A DNA stretch of 64,000 bases from Rhynchopus euleeides (lineage: Eukaryota; Euglenozoa; Diplonemea; Diplonemida; Diplonemidae): the NCBI GenBank assembly GCA_963210315.1, contig OY723248.1, positions 1,194,727 through 1,258,726 on the forward strand, in the 5' to 3' direction. The notes beneath the pieces were generated by a model. It saw only the letters and a list, made by a program, of their open reading frames with translations, was not told the DNA's origin and made no database searches. The translations under genes and the position numbers were made by a program. Below are positions 1 to 10,500 of the stretch, in pieces; within the stretch, counting starts at the first letter, position 1, and every line of letters starts with the position of its first letter.

Positions 1-696
1 GTGCCCTCTGCGGCTCCGGTCACGGCGGCAGGCGCCCAGCCGTCTGGCCCCGCTCAGGCCGCGCGGCGCCGCCAGGGCGGAGGCTCCCACACCTTCAACA
101 CAGCCCCCTCTGGCACCTCTGGCGGAACAGCCCCCGGTGGGGCTGGCGGGATCCAGGGGGTTGCTGCGACGATGATGCGCAACGCCGCGCAGGCCCGCCG
201 GGACGGGCAGCGCCGCAGCCGGACGGCCGCGTCCTCGAGACGCCTGGAGGAGCTGCGTCAGGGTGACGCGGCGGGCCCCATGGAGTTCGACGACGACCCG
301 GCGAACGTGTGGGAGCCCGAGGACGACCTCCAGGCCATCGACGCCTACGGGGACGACGAGACGCCCGCGGCGAACATCCCCGCTCTGCAGGAGCTTGCGG
401 CGTCCCGTGTCTGGGCCGAGGGGGTGGTAGCGCGGGCCCGCGGCATGGCCCCCTGCGTCTCGATGGGAGGAGCCATCCCCCGCACCGTCGAGGCGTGGAG
501 GCACTGCTTCCACCCCAGCTATGGCCTTTGCCCCCTCTCGCCCAGGGTGGCAGGTGACGTAGCGGCGGAGTGGCTGCAGGCGCGCATCCTGCAAGGGGGC
601 GCGCAGGCCGAGCCCGGGAACCAGACGAGGGAGCCGGGGGTCAGCCTGCGCGTCTACATGCGCAAGCTGCAGACGGAGGTGGAGCGGGGCGAGTAG
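1..696 (+). CDS. 3' part of an unrecognised protein gene, open at the window edge
   Basis: The frame is open from base 1 to a TAG stop at 694-696. The first codon is GTG, not ATG, so the true start lies outside the window. The translated part (231 aa) begins with an Ala/Gly/Pro-rich, disordered stretch (residues 1-90), then an acidic patch, then a more ordered Cys/His-containing segment (about 130-200) ending in RKLQTEVERGE. I recognise no family. Its position upstream of a minisatellite and of a GAGGAGGC-type transposon right end (2360) suggests it may be a gene carried by an element whose left end is off-window. That is inference. Confidence 0.4.
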   Translation: MPSAAPVTAAGAQPSGPAQAARRRQGGGSHTFNTAPSGTSGGTAPGGAGGIQGVAATMMRNAAQARRDGQRRSRTAASSRRLEELRQGDAAGPMEFDDDPANVWEPEDDLQAIDAYGDDETPAANIPALQELAASRVWAEGVVARARGMAPCVSMGGAIPRTVEAWRHCFHPSYGLCPLSPRVAGDVAAEWLQARILQGGAQAEPGNQTREPGVSLRVYMRKLQTEVERGE

Positions 697-1832
697 GCGG
701 AGCAGCGTCCCCACCCCCACCACCCCCCCCCCCCCCCCCGGGACCTTCCCCCCCCCCCCCTTTCATAGATGTGTGCAGGTGGCCGTTGTGAATGGTTAGA
801 CAGGGGCTGGCCACCCCCTCCCCCGGGCTCTGCACAGCAGGTCTGGGTTAGAAACAACATAACCCCCCCCCCTTCCTCCCCTCCCTTCCTCCCCCCTCCC
901 CTCCCCTCCCCTATTGATGTCCCCCCCCCCCTCCCCCAGCGCTTTGCCGCTCGTGTGAGTACCGCCCTGACTGGGAGAAAGGGTAGGGCTGGTTGGGTTG
1001 GCGGAGTTGGGCGGATGGGCGAAACGGAAAAATCGACGAGGTCGCAGCGTCAGGGCGTTCTGGGCTGGCTGGTGGTGGTTGGGACAAGACCGACGAGATT
1101 AGAAGCGGCACTGGTAGACGGGTTTTGAGGCCCCCCGCCCCCAGGTTCCCCCTGCCCACCTGGACGGACCCAAGTGCCTCACACCGGATCTCTCCCCACC
1201 CGGTGGTCCACCTGACGGATACGCGAAAAAAAAAAAAATCACAAACGGGACACCAAAAATCACAAAAAATCGTCAGCTGATTGAGGGTGTGATATGAGGG
1301 TTCTATCCAACAAGGATATCAAGGCGGCACTTTCAAAGTCCTGCCAAGGACAGCGCCACGTGGGTGTGTGCTTCTGATATATGTTATGTCATCATGTGAA
1401 CCCTCCCCAGCGTGTGCCAACATCCCTGACACGCTCACGAAAAGCATGACACGGAGAAAACAGGTGCCGAAACAACCTGCCGAGCACACGGGTGGTGCCA
1501 CGTTGATCCACGCAGCGATCTCCCATGACAGGAAGCCTTGTCGCCACGGCAGAGTCGCCGCAGACTGTGGGAGAGGTGTCGCCAGTCACCTTGAGGTTGC
1601 AGTGTGTCATCAGGCTAAGACCCGTGCCCTCTTCACCTCCCCTGTTAGGTTGCTCCCATATCGTTGCCTGCTTTGGGGCCTGAAGGACATAGGGGTCCAG
1701 CAGGCACTTGAGCATCGCAAGGCATGAGTGGCTGTTTCAAACTCCTGGTGCAAGCACCCGTCATGGTCTGGGGAAGCCCTCCCAGGTAGTTTAACGTCTT
1801 GCCCAGGACAAAAAATCACAAAAGGCGGTCGC
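697..1832. other. gene-free low-complexity DNA
   Basis: Several poly-C and CCCCT-rich runs lie between 710 and 940, followed by unremarkable sequence. A 20-bp word near 1278-1300 (CTGATTGAGGGTGTGATATG) recurs with one change at 46343-46362, so it belongs to a dispersed repeat. No convincing gene is visible. Confidence 0.5.
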
Positions 1833-2022
1833 GATTTTTTTGCGATTTTTTGTGTTTTTTTGTGTTTTTTTGTGTTTTTTTGTGTTTTTTTGTGTTTTTT
1901 TGTGTTTTTTTGTGTTTTTTTGTGTTTTTTTGTGTTTTTTTGTGTTTTTTTGTGTTTTTTTGTGTTTTTTTGTGTTTTTTTGTGTTTTTTTGTGTTTTTT
2001 TGTGATTTTTTGTGATTTTTTT
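1833..2022. repeat. 10-bp minisatellite (GTG followed by seven T)
   Basis: About 17 near-perfect tandem copies of the 10-mer GTGTTTTTTT lie between 1850 and 2005, with degenerate GAT-containing units at both edges. All long open frames here (KKHKKTQKNT or CVFLCFFVFF type) are products of the repeat and are not genes. The array sits about 340 bp inside the right end of a GAGGAGGC-family transposon, as in the other family members of this window. Confidence 0.9.
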
Positions 2023-2160
2023 TTGACCAGAAAAAATTTCGACTGGCCCGACAGCCCCACAGGGGGTTGTTCCGACCCGCTGTAGGTCGCCCGTGGCCAA
2101 AAAGTGACCAACACCCCGCTGTTCTTGGTGTGTTTCTGACCAAGTATCGTTTGTTTCTGC

Positions 2161-2360
2161 GTTGTTCTGCCCTGGGAGTACTCTCTGGCGGCAGTCTGGC
2201 CCCAAGGTGAAGTGGCCTCACCCGAACATGTCCTAAAATGTGTTTTTTGGCATTGTCGGAGTGTGTGCGGGGTCCGGGAGGCTGTTTTTTTGAGCCAAAT
2301 TGACCAAATTAATTTCCGTCACACTTTTTTTGTGAGGGATGGCTGGAGGTAGGCCTCCTC
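2161..2360. mobile_element. right end of a GAGGAGGC-family DNA transposon (left end off-window or lost)
   Basis: This 200-bp segment is closely similar to 20632-20832, which is the right end of a complete element. Both contain the same words (for example GGCGGCAGTCTGGCCCCAAG and GTGAGGGATGGCTGGAGG) and end GCCTCCTC followed by TA. No matching left terminus was found between 1 and 2160, so the element either starts before the window or is truncated. The minisatellite at 1833-2022 and perhaps the gene fragment at 1-696 belong to it. Confidence 0.7.
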
Positions 2361-2717
2361 TACTCTATCTTCTTGCCCACCCTCGATACTCCCATAGAAC
2401 TCCCATCACAACGGGACATAGCATTTGGGGTGGAATCAAACGGCATGCAAGGAGGCCCTCGCTGTCAGGTGTGACTGAGTGACCTCACTGACTGACGAGC
2501 TGGTATAGGAAACATTGCTTGGAGTGTTGATACCGGATGGCATGTGGATGAGCATATCAAAACAATTGACTGACGAGCTGTGACTGGAGGGTTTACAGTC
2601 CACGTGGGTGCACCCACACTGACTATCTGGCGACACCGCAGTCCCTGGAAGGGCAAGAGTGGGCTGTGTGGGCTCGATCGTAGTGGGGTCACTTTCATAG
2701 TGTCGGTGTCGCACACC

Positions 2718-2967
2718 TACTGTAACAATAGAAAATATTGGGACGACAAATGTCCCAAAATTTCCGGCTGTCCCAACTTTTGTCGTCCCAACTTTTTTCA
2801 TCCCAGGAAAATTTCGAGGCGGCGGCTCCGCCGCCGCCTGAAACTTGTAGGAAAAGCGAAAAGTTGGGACGACAAATGTCCCAAATTTTCTGGCTGTCCC
2901 AACTTTTGTCGTCCCAACTTTTTTCGTCCCATGAATTCTTCGTCCCAACTTTTCTACTGTTACAGTA
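2718..2967. mobile_element. 250-bp MITE with TA-flanked inverted repeats
   Basis: The left end TACTGTAACAATAGAAA and the right end TTTCTACTGTTACAGTA are inverted copies with one mismatch, each starting or ending on TA. Inside, a block built on GTTGGGACGACAAATGTCCC and GTTGTCGTCCCAAC-type palindromes occurs twice, separated by a GC-rich hairpin (GGCGGCGGCTCCGCCGCCGC). It has no coding capacity. Confidence 0.75.
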
Positions 2968-2974
2968 TTCCGGT

Positions 2975-3352
2975 CGTCTGACCGGTCAGTACCCCGACCA
3001 TCGCGTCGTGTGCGGTCACCGGTCAGGTGGCCGGTGGGGCCCGGGACGTGGGGACCGCCTGCAAGTGGCCTAACCGTGGAACAATCAATTCTACATTCTA
3101 CTCTTTACCCCCCCCCCCCTTTAACGAGTGAACACGACGCGCTGGCACGGGCTGAACCGGTTCTGGAACCGGTTCCAGAACCGGTTCTGGAACCGGTTCA
3201 GCTGAACCGGTTCACCGGCGAACCGGTTCGGTGGAACCGGTTCACCGGTGAACCGGTTCCGCCCGAACCGGTTCCAGAACCGACATTTGCGAACCGGGCA
3301 AAGTGGGTCCCGACCGGTTGGCCGTGTACCGGTCGGTGGACCGGTATACGGA
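2975..3352. repeat. cluster of the palindrome GAACCGGTTC
   Basis: From about 3155 to 3290 the 10-bp palindrome GAACCGGTTC or a close variant occurs about ten times, separated by short CTG, CAG, AGCT and ACCGGC spacers. Looser CCGGT words extend on both sides. Such dense palindromes resemble protein-binding arrays of transposon subterminal regions. No termini of an element could be defined here. Confidence 0.7.
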
Positions 3353-4061
3353 CCTGACCCCGCACTGAGTCTCAGACCTATGGGTTTCAGTCCCAGTGTC
3401 AGATTCAGACCTACTGATCCAGAACCGCACCCTCTCCTTCCACACCAATTGTATCCGCTGCTCATGGGTCCGAGTGACGACGATAGCAATGACGATGGCT
3501 CCATAGCAAAGATGGCTACCACTGTCAAAGCTCATCTGGAACAGAAACTGTCCCAGATGGAAGTCTCCTGTATAAATACAGGGTTCGGGTTTCCCACGAG
3601 TGTAACGCAGATACGTGCAGGTGTGTCAAGAGAGTGTGCAGCTCACAGCAGTTCCTCATCCTTGGTTCTGAACCCCACAGTTCTTCGAATCACAGTGACA
3701 ACAGGGAGGCCAGATCCAAAGATCAGGCTTTCCCAGACGCGGTGCAACTGGTGACGACCGTTGTTGAGAGACCGGAGCGGAGGTCGACGTCGGCTTATCT
3801 CATGCTACGGCAGGGGTGAGGACTCAGCCGCCACCCCGGGTGGTTTGCAGGTTGAACAGGTTGTGTGGTTCCATTGATCAACATAGGTCGGCCTGTCTGA
3901 TAAGACTCAGCCACCCTGCGGGTCAATTTATTCTAAAAAGGCGCCTTTTTGACCAAAAGGCAAAATTTCCTCCCATCATGCTCCCGTACCACAGAGGCCT
4001 GCCTCTGTGTATGTGTACGTTTTGCGATGACGGGGTGTGGAACCTGGCGTAGACCGAGCTA
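3353..4061. other. no gene seen
   Basis: Unremarkable sequence. A segment near 3919-3965 (GGTCAATTT...TTTTTGACC) recurs as a variant at 4283-4325, on the other side of the small MITE at 4062-4269, so the two are copies of one short inverted-repeat motif. Confidence 0.4.
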
Positions 4062-4269
4062 CACGGTGGACTCCAGCCACCCTAGCGGGAGTCTGGGAGC
4101 GGGAGTCTGAGAGGGTGTCTTTTTCTGCAGTATGTACTGGAGACTCCCGCTAGCGGGAGTCTATTTTCCAGCTAATTTAGGCTAAAGACTCCCGCTAGCG
4201 GGAGTCCGAGACTCCCGCTAGTTGAGACTCCCGAAAAGGGTTACCCTACCCCCGCTGGAGTCCACCGTG
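4062..4269. mobile_element. 208-bp MITE of the CACGG family
   Basis: The ends CACGGTGGACTCCAGC and GCTGGAGTCCACCGTG are perfect inverted repeats, flanked on both sides by TA (4060-4061 and 4270-4271), a 2-bp target duplication. The interior is made mostly of the palindrome GACTCCCGCTAGCGGGAGTC and its half sites. It shares the terminal CACGGTGG with the three larger MITEs at 26.4, 27.6 and 49.5 kb. Confidence 0.85.
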
Positions 4270-4894
4270 TACAACACAGGCGCCGTGGGTCAATTTTTTT
4301 TAGAAAAGGCCTTGACCAAAGGCATCCCCCTAACACTTAATTGCTCTGCTTCAACCTGAACCGACCCTCTAGGCAGCGTGAGGTGGCTACGTCGAGCCAC
4401 TTCGTGGACAGCTGCAGTCCCCTTCCCTTGTGTTCCTCTGTCAGGGGAACAACACAATAGCAGCACTTACGTATTGTTTCATTTCAGTCAGCCAAGGAAA
4501 GTCGAGGAGTTCGAGCCGTTGAACAGTAACTAGAGGAGGCATAGCCTGCTGACCTGGCTGTCTAAAAAATTATTTTTTTTAAAATCGCATTGTCTTTTCG
4601 ACCCTATACCAAAAGTGGTCCCAAATCGGTCCGGGACGACCGTCCACAACCGTCCACACTCTCTAAATGCTCGATGTTGCATTTTAAATTCAAAAATTCA
4701 CATTTTCCAGCCAACTGGGCCAGTTTCCTTAGGAAAATGGCTCAAAATCGCAAACACTCCATTTCTACGGGCCACCACAGGCCAATAGAGTACCAAAATC
4801 GGTTTTTTCGCATTCTACGGCCTCAGGCAGACCGTCCACACCCAAAAATCACCCCCAGGTGGTCAATATTGGGGTGTTCTGGCACTTTTTCACC

Positions 4895-5090
4895 TGTGGA
4901 CGGTTGTGGACGGCTGTGGATGGCTGTGGATGGTTGTGGACGGCTGTGGACGGTCTGCCAAGAGGTTACTGGAGGTTGCTAGGCTGCGGGCGGACCGTCC
5001 ACACCCAAAAAACACCCCCAGTTGGTCACGATGGGGACGGTACGTCTCTTTTTCGTCTGTAGACGGTTGTGGACGGTCTGCCAATAGGTT
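4895..5090. repeat. GTGGACGGNTGTGGANGG tandem block
   Basis: Nine or so copies of a 10-bp unit TGTGGACGGC/TGTGGATGGT lie between 4897 and 4953, and a second related patch lies at 5056-5080. The reverse form ACCGTCCACA occurs at 4640-4655, 4835 and 4998, so the motif is present in both orientations near the left end of the 10.2-kb element, as expected for subterminal binding sites. Confidence 0.7.
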
Positions 5091-5109
5091 GCTCCAGGAT
5101 GCGAGATTG

Positions 5110-7380
5110 TTCTCGGTAGGTCACCGACTGTAACCGATTGTTCTCGGCATGTAACCGATTGTAACCGATTGTAACCGATTGTAACCGATTGTCCTCGTCA
5201 TGTAACCGATTGTAACCGATCGTTCTTGGCATGTAACCGATTGTCACCGATTGTCCTCGTCATGTAACCGATTGTAACCGATTGTTCTTGGCATGTAACC
5301 GATTGTCACCGATTGTCCTCGTCATGTAACCGATTGTAACCGATCGTTCTTGGCATGTAACCGATTGTAACCGATTGTCCTCGTCATGTAACCGATTGTA
5401 ACCGATCGTTCTTGGCCTGTAACCGATTGTAACCGATTGTTCTTGGCATGTAACCGATTGTCACCGATTGTCCTCGTCATGTAACCGATTGTAACCGATC
5501 GTTCTTGGCATGTAACCGATTGTAACCGATTGTCCTCGTCATGTAACGGATTGTAACCGATCGTTCTTGGCATGTAACCGATTGTAACTGATTGTTCTCG
5601 GCATGTAACCGATTGTAACCGATTGTTCTTGGCCTGTAACCGATTGTAACCGATTGTTCTTGGCATGTAACCGATTGTCACCGATTGTCCTCGTCATGTA
5701 ACCGATTGTAACCGATCGTTCTTGGCATGTAACCGATTGTAACTGATTGTTCTCGGCATGTAACCGATTGTAACCGATTGTTCTTGGCCTGTAACCGATT
5801 GTAACCGATTGTTCTCGGCATGTAACCGATTGTAACCGATTGCCCTCGTCATGTAACCGATTGTAACCGATCGTTCTTGGCATGTAACCGATTGTAACCG
5901 ATTGTTCTCGGCATGTAACCGATTGTAACCGATTGTCCTCGTCATGTAACCGATTGTAACCGATCGTTCTTGGCATGTAACCGATTGTAACTGATTGTTC
6001 TCGGCATGTAACCGATTGTAACCGATTGTTCTCGGCATGTCACCGATTGTAACCGATTGTCCTCGTCATGTAACCGATTGTAACCGATCGTTCTTGGCAT
6101 GTAACCGATTGTAACCGATTGTTCTCGGCATGTAACCGATTGTAACCGATCGTTCTTGGCATGTAACCGATTGTAACCGATCGTTCTTGGCATGTAACCG
6201 ATTGTAACCGATTGTTCTCGTCATGTAACCGATTGTAACTGATTGTTCTTGGCATGTAACCGATTGTAACCGATCGTTCTTGGCATGTAACCGATTGTAA
6301 CCGATTGTTCTTGGCCTGTAACCGATTGTTCTCGGCATGTAACCGATTGTAACCGATTGTCCTCGTCATGTAACCGATTGTAACCGATCGTTCTTGGCAT
6401 GTAACCGATTGTAACCGATTGTTCTTGGCCTGTAACCGATTGTAACCGATTGTTCTCGGCATGTAACCGATTGTAACCGATTGTTCTCGGCATGTAACCG
6501 ATTGTAACCGATCGTTCTTGGCATGTAACCGATTGTAACCGATTGTTCTCGGCATGTAACCGATTGTAACCGATTGTTCTCGTCATGTAACCGATTGTAA
6601 CCGATCGTTCTTGGCATGTAACCGATTGTAACCGATTGTTCTCGGCATGTAACCGATTGTAACCGATCGTTCTTGGCATGTAACCGATTGTAACTGATTG
6701 TTCTTGGCATGTAACCGATTGTAACCGATCGTTCTTGGCATGTAACCGATTGTAACCGATTGTTCTCGTCATGTAACCGATTGTAACTGATTGTTCTTGG
6801 CATGTAACCGATTGTAACCGATCGTTCTTGGCATGTAACCGATTGTAACCGATTGTTCTTGGCCTGTAACCGATTGTTCTCGGCATGTAACCGATTGTAA
6901 CCGATTGTCCTCGTCATGTAACCGATTGTAACCGATCGTTCTTGGCATGTAACCGATTGTAACCGATTGTTCTTGGCCTGTAACCGATTGTAACCGATTG
7001 TTCTCGGCATGTAACCGATTGTAACCGATTGTTCTCGGCATGTAACCGATTGTAACCGATCGTTCTTGGCATGTAACCGATTGTAACCGATTGTTCTCGG
7101 CATGTAACCGATTGTAACCGATTGTTCTCGGCATGTAACCGATTGTAACCGATTGTTCTCGTCATGTAACCGATTGTAACCGATCGTTCTTGGCATGTAA
7201 CCGATTGTAACTGATTGTTCTTGGCATGTAACCGATTGTAACCGATTGCCCTCGTCATGTAACCGATTGTAACCGATTGTAACCGATTGTTCTTGGCATG
7301 TAACCGATTGTAACCGATCGTTCTTGGCATGTAACCGATTGTAACCGATTGTTCTTGGCATGTAACCGATTGTAACCGAA
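5110..7380. repeat. 31-bp minisatellite, about 73 copies
   Basis: The unit is ATGTAACCGATTGTAACCGA plus an 11-bp variable spacer ending in one of three main forms (TTCTTGGC, TCCTCGTC or TTCTCGGC). Some units carry single changes (ACTGATT, GTCACC, or a CGTT spacer start). Because 31 is not a multiple of 3 and the minus strand of the unit lacks stops, very long artificial ORFs (up to 390 aa on the minus strand) appear with a 31-residue period. The three spacer types alternate in recurring blocks, indicating higher-order duplication. Confidence 0.95.
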
Positions 7381-7549
7381 ACAGAACGGTGTCTCCCCTT
7401 GCCCCCTCCACTCTCGGTCACTCTGCGTGCCTCCCAGATGTTGTGTGCGGACCCCTCAGCAGACTGCTTAACTTTAACTTTGCTGCACCTACGTTGCTCA
7501 CACAGCACTAACCCACTGCAGGCACTGGCACGTTCCACAGCTTCTGATA

Positions 7550-10500
7550 ATGTCCGGCTTGGTTACCTTCGCGGAAGCGTGCAAGCTGCAGGGTATCCCA
7601 GACGAGACTACGGGGAAGGTCGCGGGTGCGCTTCTCCGCAACGCAGGATGGCCGAAACCCGTAACGAGCCGGACCTCAAACGGCGTGCAGAAGATGTATT
7701 GCTTGGCAGATATCCGTCGGCCCAATCCCCTCTCCTCCGAAGAGGCAATCCGGCAGTTGACTGCTTCGTCCCCGGGCCGCTGCTTCCCCGACGATGTCCT
7801 GATCGCTCCTCTGGGTGAGCCCGATGATCTCGCTGATCAGGCGGCGCTCCTCCCCCACCCCGAGGATGCGGATCCCGTCTCGCAGAGCGTGATCTCGGCG
7901 GTCACGCGGGGTCCTGCTGCTGCTGGCAACGACGAGCCTGATGAGCCTGAGGCGCCTCCGTCACCGACTCCCGTGCCGCCGAAACCTCTGCCTGCCGCGC
8001 TCCCACCGACGTCTCCGACGAGTCCCGCCGACGATGTCGACATTGGTTCTTCTGTGTGCAGTGACCCTGCCGACCTCGCCAGCCTCGATGACCTCGCCGA
8101 CCTCGCCGACTCCGCCTGCCCCGTTGACTCCGCCTCCCACGCCAACACCGACTCCCCCGTTGCGACTGCGATGGACGCGTTGCGTGACGCTGTGGCTGCT
8201 GGTGAGGGGTGGTGCTGCATCAGCAGCGCCGAGTACCTGACTCTCCTGCGCTCCCTCTTGCCCGCAGGTGCGAAGGTGTCGGACACCGCCCTCTTCTCCC
8301 TGGTGAAGGAGAACGCCGACTGCATGTCTTCTGCTCTGCATCCTCACGAGAAGGGTAGTGATACCCGGGGGATGAAGAAGAAGTACTGCATCGGAAATGC
8401 AGTGCCGGGACGGCCGTGCAGCCTCCACTTCGTCGGACAGGGCACGCCTCCGCCGGCCCCCGTGGGGCGCCCCTCCAAGACCCTCCCCGAGCGGGTCTTG
8501 CAGGTCAAGGCTTTGCAGAAGGCCTTGCTGAGGGCGAAGGACCGCATTGCGCAGCTGACGGAGGAGTTGGCTGCTGCGCACGAGGTTCTCGGGCGCAAGG
8601 GGGACATTGTTCTTCGTGGGGTGACGGGCCGGAAGTCCTGCACCGAGCCCTACCCCATGAAGGTGCTGCGGGCGCTGTTGGAGTTGCGGATGGCTGGCAT
8701 CGGTCAGGAGTCGTCGCGCAGGGTGCTGCGCGACATCATCAAGCTCCTGAGCGATGGGGTGGAGATGCCGATCCCCTCTCGCTGGACGCTCCGCGAATTC
8801 GAGATCCCGAGCGGAGCGGCTTCCTTCGCCGTCTTCTTGGAGGATGTCGCGAGGACGCAGACCGGCGGAGGGGGCCTAGGCAAAGACCGGCAGAAGGCCA
8901 CCCTCTCCCTCGCCCACGATGCCACCTCCTCCTTGGGCCGGAGTAGTGTCTCGCTGCACGTTGTCACCGCCCACGTCGCTGCAGACGAGAATCGCGTACG
9001 CGGGGCCTGCGCCTCCGCCCTCCCCCTGAAGAACGGGAAGGCTGCAGGGAAGACCTCCAACCTGCAGGCGGTCCGCCGCATAGTCTCCGCCCACAAGCTC
9101 CGTATTAGCAACGCCACCCTGAGCGACCATGCTAGCACGGAGGCGAAGGCGACCAGGGACGCGGGGGGCGCCATCGTCCACCTACGGTGCATGCACCATA
9201 AGGTTGGAGGCGCACTGAAGTACGCAGTGCAGACGGCGGGGAAGGCCTTGATGATGTCTCATCGGGTCGACCCGGCAGCCAACGTTGCCAGCGTACTTGC
9301 AGTCCTCGACCCGACAAACGGCCGGTCAACCGCCGGGGTCATTTTCGTGGATGCTGAGCTTGGGAAAGCACTTGACATGCGCTACCCCCGGGGCCTGGGG
9401 TTTGCCCGTGAGCGGGGGTCGAAGTGGCATGCCCGTCCTCAGCAGTGCTCCCGCCTCCTCAAGTTCTCCGCCTCCATCCTGGAGATGGTGAGAGAGGAGC
9501 GGTTCACCCCGACTGCGACAGAGATCCTCACTCTTCTGGGGACCCCCACCGTCGCCGCCTACTGTGCAGCCTGCCATTTCATTGGCAGCCTGTACTTGAG
9601 GTTCCTCAACGACCTCAAGCCCAGGCGGTTGAACGAGGAGACGGGCCGCCTCGAGGTCAACTTCGAGGCGGGATGGGGTGTGCTGAGGCCGCTGCACCTC
9701 CTCGCCCGCGACCTGAGCGCCGACTCCGCCGACAACGACTTCCCTGCCCTGCGGAAGCATTGGGGACAACCCCGCCACGGTGAGGAGGAGGTGGGGCGGG
9801 CTGAGGCGTTGGAGGTGGTGAAGGATCACCACGATGTATTTGCGGAGGTCTGGGTTCCCTGCATCCAGGGGTTTGCGAGCACATTGGCAAGGTTCATCGG
9901 CTACGATGAAGCTGCAATGGCGTCGGCATCACCCGAAGACCTCCCTTCGCTACCCTCCACACAAGACCTCGCAGAGTGTGTGGCTGGGAATGCATCGTTC
10001 TTGGCGCAGAGGGCCCCCAACCTCTCTTCTGCTGCCTTGTCTGGGATTACCCAGAGCAAGGTGAACCGCTTCCTGTTGGGTTATGGCAACTGCAACAACG
10101 CAAGGTACGCAGGCTCTTCAGCCTCCTTTTTTCTCCCCTCCCTTCGTTCTTTTTTTTTACATCGCAACAACATATGCTGGCAGAGTCAGAACCGATAGAT
10201 TTTTTTACACAAACAATCTTGCTTGTGACAGTAAACAATAGGCTGTTGGCAGCGTGCAGTGCAACATACATAATTCCATGAACAGATATATTGCATAGTG
10301 CGCACAAACAAATCATTCATTGTCATTCTCTCTTCCTCTCTTCTTCATGACTTTTCCAAGTCACGAAGAAGACTACTTCATTATCACCATTTCCTGTTTT
10401 CAGTGTGATTCGTCGTACAACCATTCCTTTCCATCGCCTTACAGGTACGGCCGTTTGCTGCGCCAGGCGAAGCGGGCGCGGAAGAAGACCCGTGGCGGGA

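Noticed and set aside
1610..2221. Lys-rich 203-aa minus-strand ORF
   Set aside because: Its core is the 10-bp T-rich repeat; flanks have no coding character.
5110..7380. CRISPR-like array
   Set aside because: Repeats are contiguous with only three recurring spacer forms and no unique spacers; the DNA is eukaryotic and lies inside a transposon.
6366..7538. 390-aa minus-strand ORF and its relatives between 5322 and 7411
   Set aside because: They are translations of the 31-bp minisatellite with a 31-residue period; all frames of the unit lack stops.
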